This document shows, piece after piece, positions 56,094 to 64,000 of a stretch of 64,000 nt of DNA (position 1 is its first letter; each line of letters starts with the position of its first letter). Origin of the DNA: Verticillium longisporum (lineage: Eukaryota; Ascomycota; Sordariomycetes; Glomerellales; Plectosphaerellaceae); contig JAETXT010000015.1 of NCBI GenBank assembly GCA_019188255.1, forward strand, positions 496,001-560,000, given 5' to 3'. The notes under the pieces were generated by a model that worked only from the letters and a program-made list of their open reading frames with translations, ran no database searches and had not been told where the DNA came from. Both the position numbers and the translations under genes were made by a program.

Positions 56094-59000
56094 ATGGCAG
56101 AGCTGGTACTCCTGCCCACATCCACATATCAGCCTCCTTCGCCCTCGCAGGGTCGAAGGCCAGGGAGGTTGCTTAATACTATAATCGAGGAGGAGAACGA
56201 GGACGGCCAGCAATGGCACCCGCTCCAGCAGCGCCAGAACCAACGACAACGCGACGGCCGCAAGCTTCAACCCCCGCCAACGTTCAGATCGAGGCCTGGC
56301 TCTCCCCATGAGCGACCACTTCCCCACGCCTAGGGGCTTTCACTTCATGTCGGCCCCCATCCTCCCATCATCTCCCTCCAACGACTCGGTCGAGGAGCCT
56401 CTGTCCCCGACGACCACCTCGAACCCGTGGAACAACCGAGCCAGCGTCATGACAGACATCACCGAGTTTGATGACCTCTACGGCATCAGCGACGACGAGG
56501 AGCAGCGCCTGCGCCGCATGCCCTCGAGGAAGTCGTCTGTCCGCCGAAGGAACACCGCCGACGCCGCCAACCAAGTCCAGACGGCCATGACCGCCCGCAA
56601 GGCGTTGCCCCCTTGGTCATCCCCGCGGCGCTCGTCCACACAACCGACGACAGGTCCGCGCGCTCGCTCAAGAGCAAGCTCATCTCCCCGTGCCGCCGAC
56701 ACCCCCGACGCGCGTCGAGATGTCGCCCGAGGTCTTCTCCTTCATGCAAGCCCGCCAGGTCCAGGAGATCCCCACCATCTCCGCCCCTCCCTCCCTCGAC
56801 GGCAGCTTGGACGGCAGCCTGACTTCGGAGCAGCTGGCCCAAATGTCGGCGCCCCCACCCCCGTCATCGGCAACGACGACGCTGACAAGGCCGAAGACTG
56901 GTCTGGAGTGCAGCTCCAGCCAGGCGCTTTGGCAACCCTGCAGGCGCTGTCGGGCGATAACGACAGCGTCGACGGGCACCACGAGCACCAGGAACAGGTC
57001 CTCGAGATCCCCCAGGAGCCTGTTCGCGAGATGCGCCAGGAGCCTGTTCGCGAGATGCGCCAGCAGAACCTCCGCATCTTCACCAACATCCGAGCGTCCG
57101 CCCCCCGCTCAGGCGAGATGACGCCCGGCTCCCAACGCCGGTCTCTGGCTGATCTTTCCAAGCCCGAGATCCCCTCCCCCGGTGGCCTCTTCTCTGGCCC
57201 CGCCCCGCCCACGAGGAACACATGGCACATGCCCAGCCGAACCCCCGAGGACATGGTGCCGCCCACCTCCACCACCGCAGAGCAGTTCTACCGCTGCCCC
57301 TGGAACGTGGACGCCGAGGTGCCCCCCGTTCCCGCTCTTCCCAGCCTCTCGGTCCGCCAGCCGGCGGCGGCGGCGGCGGCGGCGGCGAGCAGCATGGCAG
57401 AGCAGTTTTACCGCAGCATCGCCATCCCATCCTCTCCGGTCGAGCGCATCGTGGAGGTGGCCGAAGATGACATGGAGGATGACATGCCCACCGCCAGGCC
57501 CGTCGTTCCCACCATTGCATCCGGCTCATCTACGCCTGCTGATCCCGTCTCTCCCGGAGTGGACGAAGCCGCGACCGAGATTGTCACCACGTACGACCCG
57601 GAGTACGCTCGCAAGCAGGAAGAGGTGGCTCTGTCGAACCTTGACCGCACCGGCATCTGGCTCATGGCACAGCGAGCCTATCTCAAGGCCGTAGACGTGG
57701 ACACAGAGGACAGCGAGCAGCAAGACTAAGGCCTTGAGACCATCCCCGAGGCTGCAGAGGAGTCTGACGACTTGGTGGTCAAGGCTCCGGAGCCCGCGTC
57801 CGCCGAGCTTCCCAAGAAGAAGAAGACGGTTCGGTTCTCGACCCTCGTCTCGCTGACCGACGTACCGCGCTCGCTTCCCTCCAAGCTCTTGCGACAGGAA
57901 TCGGCCTACTACCGCGCCTTCCAGGACTACATCATCCAGAGAGGCCACCTCGATGCCTTTGTCCACCAGCTGCCGCGCTTCGAGGCCCTCCAGGCCCAGC
58001 GCGTGTGCCGCCGCGAGTACCACCGCAACCAGCTCCTCGGCAAGTATCAACTGAGCGTCATGCCGCAGTCGGCCAAGAAGCGACTGAGCGCCAACGTCGC
58101 CCGCGGCGATGATGTTCTCATCGACGACCCTGAGAAGCTCAAGCGTGAGAAGGAGCAGGAGGCCATGAGCCAGACGTCCATGTCCAACTGGCACGTGGCC
58201 GCCACGCGCTACCTCAACGGTGGTTGTCTCATCTCCGCGCCCGTCGCGAAGCGCCTCGCACGCCTCTCTCGCATGGCGCCGGGCCCCGACGGCGTCGCTC
58301 GCGACCGAGCGCGCATCCTCGACCTCGGTGGCCAGGCCACGTGCGATTGGGCATGGCACTGCGCGCTCCAGTACCCCAACACCAAGATTTACACCGTCAC
58401 CACAAAGGCCGTCCGCCAGCTGTCCAACTCGAACATTCGCGGTCCACCCAACCACCGCCAGGTCGCCGTCGAGCGCCTGACGCGTCTGCCCTTTGCAGAC
58501 GCCCAGTTCGACCTCGTGTCGGCGCGCGAGCTGCACTCGCTCCTCAAGTTTGTCGGCGGCAACGGCGAGGACGAGTGGGAAGGGTGCCTGCGCGAGTGCA
58601 TGCGCGTCCTCAAGCCCGGCGGCTACCTCGACTTCTCCCTCCTCGACTCGGACCTCATGAACGCAGGCCCGCTGGGCCTCGCCAAGAGCGTCGAATTCGG
58701 CTTCACCCTCAAGACCCTCGGCTACGACCCGGCGCCCACGAGGATGTGGCTCGCGCGCCTCGCGCGCGCCGGCTTCCAGGAGACGCGCCGCGCCTGGCTG
58801 TGTCTGCCCATCGGCGGCCGCCCGCCGGGCAAGCCCCTGCCGGCCCTGCCGGGCGCCGCCGCCGCCGGCGGCAAGACGGTCACGCTGGAGGCCATGGTGA
58901 CGGGCAGCACCGACGCCGCGGCGGCCCTGACGGGCGTCGCCGGCAGCTGGAGCTGGGAGCGCTGGCTGCTGCGGTGCGAGATGGAAAAGGTCGCCGGCGA

Positions 59001-59184
59001 GCTGCGCCTCGCCGACACGGTCACGGCCGGCAGCGCCATGACCGAGGCAGGCAAGTGCCTCGAGGGCGTGTCGGCCATTGTCGAGGAGGGACGCCTCTGC
59101 GGCGCCGGCTGGAGGATGCTCAACGGCTACGCGAGGAAGCCAAAGGTCGGCACGGGCTTCATCCCCCTGAAGGTCGACGTGTAG
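56094..59184 (+). pseudogene. Methyltransferase-like gene with several frameshifts and an in-frame TAA (decayed or mis-assembled)
   Basis: One gene appears split across frames; corrected, it encodes about 1030 residues. The N-terminus MAELVLLPTSTYQPPSPSQ and a disordered part (HFPTPRGFHFMSAPILP, SVMTDITEFDDLYGISDDEE) lead to ALVHTTDDRSARSLKSKLIS and EMSPEVFSFMQARQVQEIPT. The C-terminal half (57.8-59.2 kb) is continuous and carries a class I SAM-methyltransferase-like fold: RARILDLGGQATCDWAWHCA (motif I position), PFADAQFDLVSARELHSLLK (motif IV-like) and MRVLKPGGYLDFSLLDSD (motif VI-like). Motif I lacks the usual GxGxG. Breaks are at C4 56304-56307 (one extra base), C5 56608-56612, C4 56696-56699 and C5 56852-56856 (one missing base each), and TAA at 57727-57729 splits EDSEQQD from GLETIPEAAEES in the same frame. 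Correcting the indels gives a length divisible by three. The long frame on the opposite strand is a shadow. Confidence 0.7.
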
Positions 59185-59718
59185 GAAGTACCGGGATCTC
59201 TTCTTTTTTTCTTTCCCTTTGTCGCTCGGCCAGCTGTAGGCCATGCAAGGAGGAGGGGGTGTGATACATTCGTACAGGCTGGGATTCAGTCAGGTAGAGA
59301 GGTGGCTGCCACTGAGGAGGAGGTCTAGGAAGCAAGTCGAGGCAGTGGCGGATCGATTTTTTCCGTCCCTTGGCCATTTCGTTGTCATCACTCCATCTCG
59401 AGTTTTCCTTGATCCCATCACAATATCACCTGCAGGTAGTAGTAGTTGCCTCTATGCCATAATTGACGAGGAGGGGGTGGTTTCCATGCTACACCGCTTC
59501 ATGAGTATTGCAGACAACTCTATTGAGAAAACATGCGTAACGTCTCTAGTTTGGATCATCACAGTCACGATTCTTCAAACATTTCTGTCCTAAGCATGGG
59601 TGGCCATGTCCATCTCGAATAGTCATAAATAACATCTTGGTCTGTGGTATCAAAGTTGCGCACTTCCTCCCTCCGTGACTCTCTCGCCTCTACACTACAT
59701 TGGCTGCGCCTTCGAAAT
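59185..59718. other. Convergent 3' interval
   Basis: These 534 nt lie between the methyltransferase-like stop (plus) and the zinc-finger gene stop (minus). T-rich sequence at 59200-59220 is probably 3' UTR. No gene is seen. Confidence 0.5.
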
Positions 59719-62700
59719 TCACGGCCCCCCATAATTCACACCTTCTGGTATCAAAATCGTTCCGGGAGGCTTCCGTTCGTCCTCCATTTCCGAATCTCTC
59801 TCTTCGTGCGCCGAGGCAGTGCCAGTATTCTCGGCCAAAGATGAGCCTGTGCGCATGGACGGCGTTGTCGCCGGCACGATAACGTTTAGTACGCAGTCAT
59901 CGAGATGCTCGTAGAAATCCTGGGCCGTGTTAAATTCAGCTTGGCAGATGGAGCATCGGGCTCCCTCTTTGACTGTAGCGCTGGGGCCTGGACCACTGGC
60001 GACGAATTTTCGGCTGTTGGGCGGTGTCTGCTCGACGTTGTGTACAGACGTCAGGTGTCTTTTGAAGACATCAGCCCGATTGAAAGCCTTTTCATACGCC
60101 GAACCGATCCCGGGACAGAATGGGCAGATCATCGTTCCCTTGTAGTGTGTCAAAGCATGTCGGTTCTTGTCGTACTTTCGCGCAAAACCTTTTGTGTGAT
60201 ACTCGCAAGTGTCGATAGGACACTTCTCGGGTCGTTCCTCTTGGTGTGTAAGCATGTGTGCCGCCAAGTCCTTGAATACCTTGCCACAGTCGGGGTGTGG
60301 ACATCTCGTCCTGTTCTCAAAAGGCCGGGCGGATGTGTTGCCCTGCTGCATGGGCTCCAAAACCTCCAACAAGGACAATGGAGGCGCTGGCATCAGCCCC
60401 CGCACCGGTGCCGGAGCCAACGGCGGGGCAGAGAGCGTTGGCGACTCAACCCGACTCCGAATTTCGTAGTCATTGTGCTGCTTGTAATCACTTTCGCCCT
60501 CGCCTTCGTCGCCGCTTGAGTCATCTTGTTGGTCCTCCTGTACATCCACCGACTGCCGGATTTCCTTCATCCAGTCTTTCAATATTGTCATCGGTGGCCA
60601 GTCGCCGCTGGCCTTACCGCCCCTGTGAGGGTTGAAGTGGGCACGACGAAGGTGTGCCGCCGCGTTGTAGTATGCGCCATACCTCTTCTGCGTCACGCAT
60701 GCCTTGCATTTCGCCAGCGGCACAACGGGTTTCGGTACGGGAGATGTATAGCCGTCAGGCTCTGCACAGACCCATCGTTTTACCATGGCGGCATGCTTCG
60801 CATCGGTGTGCCTTCGCAACTCATGTTCGCCCCTGAAGCCTTCGGGATATTCGTTGCACTTGCTGCAGTAGACCCTCCGGAGAGGTGTCCGTTGATAAGA
60901 TACCCTCCCCCGACTATGCAGCGTTGGCGGATCTGATGGCCGCGAAGACCCCTGCCGTTGGAAGGGGGGGCTCTTGTTCGCAGTATGTCTCCGGCTGGTG
61001 TGGTCATAACCAATAGGCGATACCAGCTGATCGACACTAGTTTGGGGCATGAATGAATCTCGATCGGGCAAGATTTGGGTGCTCGGGATCCAAGGCTCGC
61101 CCGCGCTTCGAGAGTTGGACAAGGGCGTCTGGGGTTCGTCCATGGGCCTCGCACTCGGCGCGGGGACAGCAAAGCGATCACTGTATGGCCACGATGTGGG
61201 TTTGAGAAATCCGACGTACGTGTTATTGCCTTCGACTGCACCACTGCCCAGCCGGGCTAGGAAGTCACAGCTAGACCAGACACCTTGTGCGGCCCACTGG
61301 TGTCTCTGAATGATTGTTTCCAGTGACCGAAAGGCGCCGCTGCACGATTCGATTTCTAGAACAGTTGGGTCATCAAAAGGTGTAGCTCCCATCGACTTGC
61401 AGCTGACGACCAGGAGTTTGTAAACGCTGTCGATGTGAGACAGGCCCGCGAAAGCCACTTCCTGTTTCAACCCTTGTTGTGGCAAAGCATGGCGACGTGG
61501 TAGAGTCGTGAGTGTGTCGGCAAAAATGGTTCGAATGGCACTGAACAGGCAGACAGACATAAACATGGCAAGCGACGTTTTAAAGTCAAACCTCTGTTTA
61601 TGTAATGCCGCGGATTCGAAGGCCTGTAAGAACTGCGTTAAGCAATCATACAGTAGCTTATAGTGGCCATCGTAATCAACGTCCTCCGGGATTTGATTCG
61701 GGATTCTCGCGCCACCACGCAGGTGTATAGATGGCGATTGCTGTTGCAAATTCCAGAACACAGCTTCACGCAGGAGCAGCTTCGCGCGGTAGAGCGCTGG
61801 ATATGCCGCCTTCTCCGCCTCTCTGCTAGCAGATAGTAGTCCGGTGGCTTTCAAGAAGTGCATGAGGTTGTATGCAGTGTTGTCTGTGTTCCAGCTAGCA
61901 AATAGTATGGCCAGGATGGGCGGCGGTCGGCTTGTCAATTCTCTCGAGTAGTGTGCCAGATTAGAGTTGTTTGACGACACGCTGGCCAGCTCCTCCGCTG
62001 ACCAAAACCCATCATCGAAGTCGAGATTTGCTCTGAGGTCAACAAGTGTTGCAGCAGGTATCGGGTACGTCTTTTCAAGGTGGTCATTGATATTTCGGCG
62101 CTGAGCGAGAGGCGATGTTAAAGGTGTTTGCATCTGCCTTGGCGTCGCAGGAGCTGGAAAGTGTGAGAAGAATAACGCGACTGTGTATTCAACAGGACCT
62201 ACCTGCAAGAAGCAGATCCGAGACATTCTCGAGGGGGCCGCGATGGCACCCCAAAAGCTTGTAACCGTCATTGCCAGGCTGTTGGAGTTGTTTTGCACAA
62301 TGCGAACAAGGGTCAACGGCGTCGCACTGGAAAGTGTGAGCCTGTGAAAGCGGCGCAATGCAGTGCCCGTCGAGACCTACAGACTGATGCAGTATTCGGC
62401 ATTGTAAGCATGATCCTGCATCCGGGTCAAGCTTTAGTTCGCCGATAGATTGCAGTCGAGGCTGGCCAACCCGACTTCGCGCCAGAGGTGGCAAGTGGGA
62501 GTCGAGATCGGCGTAAATTGCTTGCCTTGCTGACCCCGGAAGGTCGCTAGAGCCTGGTCGAGTACTGAGAGAGTCGGATCGGTCTCTCGGCAGGAGTGAA
62601 GTTGCTATTGGGGGTAGCGTGTGAGCGGGATGCGGCCTAGGGAGCTGTTGCATTGTTTGCGGTTGGGTCCTGTTGCCCGGTTGCTCATACGTTGAAGGTG

Positions 62701-63533
62701 TAGGGGCGGCTGAGAGACCGGAGAAGGGGAGGGACGCCGGACCGCCGATGGAGAGCCCCGAGTCCCGGTGCTTGGCCATGTCATGCCCTCTGGCGTGATC
62801 ATTCCGATCATCCTTCCTGGAGAAGCCGTAGATGTAGTGAGGGCAGTCCTCATCCAGACATTTGAACGATGTGAAGTTCAAGGAGGACGGGCTTGGTGCG
62901 GTGGCTCTCATGGACCAGGTACGGAAGACTGGGTCATATCGCGCAAGATTTTGGTCAAGCCAAGCGGCATAGCCGACTGGGGCAAGGTGCTCGACAGGCC
63001 GCTTGAGGGCATCAATGAACGTGGGGTTGGTGAGATTCAGACCTAGATGGTGGGTGTGTTAGGAGGGAATGGTAGGTGAAGCCGATGTCGCACAGACGAT
63101 ACTGTGCAGCAAACGGAGAAATTTGTGAGGGTGAGTGGGTTGTACCTTGGTCCAAAATGGCGGCCTCGATGCACTCACAGCGATACTGCAGTGATCTTGC
63201 TTCCTCGGCCTCGCAAAGAACAGGGGCGACAGGTAGTTGCTCTGGTGTGAGGAAAAAGGCGAGTCAGGTCAAGCTCACCAAGGTAGACGATGCGGCTCAG
63301 GCGGCTTTCTCGAGGTCTTTGGCGTGCTTACCGTGGTGATGTACATAGGCATGGAGAGCTCGCAGCTTGTGTCGGAGCATGGAGAGCTCAAGCTTCACAT
63401 TGTGACGGTAGGTGGCCGGTAGGAGATCTGCGAGTTTGGATTGTATGTCGGCCTGTTGATGGAGGAGCTGCTGAACGGCATCGTCAAGAGAAACTGGGCG
63501 CTGAGCGGTGTGACGAGACCCCTCAGTCGCCAT
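59719..63533 (-). CDS. Zinc-finger transcription regulator with Zn2Cys6-like cluster and C2H2 fingers, one apparent frameshift
   Basis: Five exons (63533-63279, 63241-63146, 63042-62381, 62326-62203, 62153-59719) give about 1190 residues. The N-terminus MATEGSRHTAQRPVSLDDA leads into a helical region (NVKLELSMLRHKLRALHAYV) and LDQGLNLTNPTFIDALKRPV. An N-terminal finger-like CLDEDCPHYIYGFSRKDDRN precedes a cluster assembled across an intron: CLQCRILHQSCDAVDPCSHC (C-x2-C-x6-C-x5-C-x2-C), with LLGCHRGPLE after it. The middle part is helical, like fungal regulators. C2H2-type fingers lie near the C-terminus: CSKCNEYPEGFRGEHELRRH, CPHPDCGKVFKDLAAHMLTH, CPIDTCEYHTKGFARKYDKN and CSICQAEFNTAQDFYEH. 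The first exon needs one extra A at 63306-63308 to read LEKSRLSRIVYL and join EQLPVAPVL. Target genes are unknown. Confidence 0.82.
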
Positions 63534-64000
63534 GCCGTTGCCGCCGCCGCCGCCGCTGCTGTTGTTGCTGCTGCTGCTGTGTTATTTGTCTGCTGTCCAG
63601 ATGCCTGGAAGCGGGTGCCGGTTCGTGCTGGTAGGGTCATCAATGGCTGAAGGCGGCTGTAACCCGAGGCATGGTTGGGTTTTCTTTCTCTCCTGATTGT
63701 GTGCGTGTGTCTCATATCAGGTGCCTTGGGAGGTCAAGCTCGAGGTCGAGGTCGAGGCCGAGGTCAAGGTCGAGGCCAGGGGCGATGGCGAGGGCGGGGG
63801 CGAGGATGGTGATGAAGATGAGAACAGAAGCAAAGTCGGGCGACGTGGGGTCATTGAAGATGATGACTTGGATCGCGGCGACCTACCTCATGAGTATCCT
63901 CAGTGGTTCCTGCGTGGTCCTGACAAGGGTTCCCACGCGAGGATTCGCGTCGAGGGAAATGGCGTCCCGAACGCTGGCAGACAGGCGCAGCGGCAAAAGG
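63534..64000. promoter_or_regulatory. Upstream region of the zinc-finger gene, low-complexity
   Basis: A CCG/CTG trinucleotide tract lies at 63540-63580, directly before the start codon, and a GAGGTC/GAGGCC hexamer-like tract at 63733-63800. The sequence from about 63840 to the edge is open in places and could be the end of a further gene, but too little is present to call it. Confidence 0.4.

Noticed and set aside
57690..57729. 40-nt GT...AG segment that would remove the TAA
   Set aside because: Removing it puts the downstream methyltransferase sequence in the wrong frame.
57526..59244. 572-codon open frame on the minus strand
   Set aside because: It is antisense to the continuous methyltransferase half, is Leu/Arg/Ala/Gly-biased and lacks motifs.
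1..64000. CRISPR arrays, prokaryotic operons, insertion sequences, rRNA genes
   Set aside because: No spaced direct repeats of CRISPR type, no transposase-like frame with terminal repeats and no rRNA sequence was seen; gene structure is eukaryotic.

Overview
The window is nuclear DNA of a filamentous ascomycete. Protein genes are separated by 0.2-8 kb and carry short GT-AG introns, mostly 49-170 nt. The protein set (fungal TRP-like channel, borealin/Nbl1, Acl4, Gir2, Puf6, Tma22, Trs23) fits Pezizomycotina. Protein resemblances and recurrent intergenic GGTACCT/TAGGTAC words suggest Sordariomycetes, probably Hypocreales; that placement is inference from memory of related proteins, not a search.

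Layout. 1-3.8 kb has no supportable gene. 3.8-13.3 kb: PRE7 (proteasome beta-6, minus) and STT4 (PI 4-kinase, plus) are divergent, and STT4 converges on a cation diffusion facilitator (minus). 15.0-16.6 kb: an aldehyde dehydrogenase (minus). 16.7-24.9 kb is an 8.2-kb stretch without a recognisable gene. 24.9-32.8 kb: a 929-residue conserved low-complexity protein (plus), lumazine synthase RIB4 (minus) and a MutL homologue, probably MLH2 (plus). 34.7-44.9 kb: a TRP-type channel (plus), then three translation or ribosome-assembly genes, ACL4 (plus), GIR2 (minus) and PUF6 (plus). 46.1-54.0 kb is compact: a cysteine-rich single-pass membrane protein (plus), RPB4 (minus), TRS23 (plus), RPN10 (minus), a borealin-domain protein (plus) and TMA22 (minus). 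Two tRNA-Cys genes follow at 54.4-54.8 kb, one with an intron. 56.1-63.5 kb: a methyltransferase-like gene (plus) converging on a long zinc-finger regulator (minus).

Most genes are housekeeping functions: proteasome (PRE7, RPN10), ribosome assembly and translation (ACL4, GIR2, PUF6, TMA22, tRNA-Cys), transcription (RPB4), trafficking and lipid signalling (TRS23, STT4), riboflavin synthesis (RIB4), mismatch repair (MLH2-like) and chromosome segregation (borealin). Neighbours are often divergent and share promoter intervals of 0.4-1 kb.

The most striking global feature is that seven or eight conserved genes have reading frames broken by single-base indels, nearly all one base missing from a short run of one nucleotide (STT4, the CDF gene three times, ALDH, the 929-aa gene, RPN10, the zinc-finger gene, the methyltransferase gene several times). 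STT4 and RPN10 are expected to be essential or important, and correcting each site gives a total length divisible by three and a family-typical size. I therefore read these as probable homopolymer errors in the assembly, although real decay cannot be excluded, least of all for the methyltransferase gene, which also has an in-frame TAA. I found no undescribed multi-gene system. Gene-level oddities are a TRS23 start codon split by an intron, a 20-nt microexon in TMA22, paired tRNA-Cys genes that differ by an intron, and near-twin introns in the zinc-finger gene.
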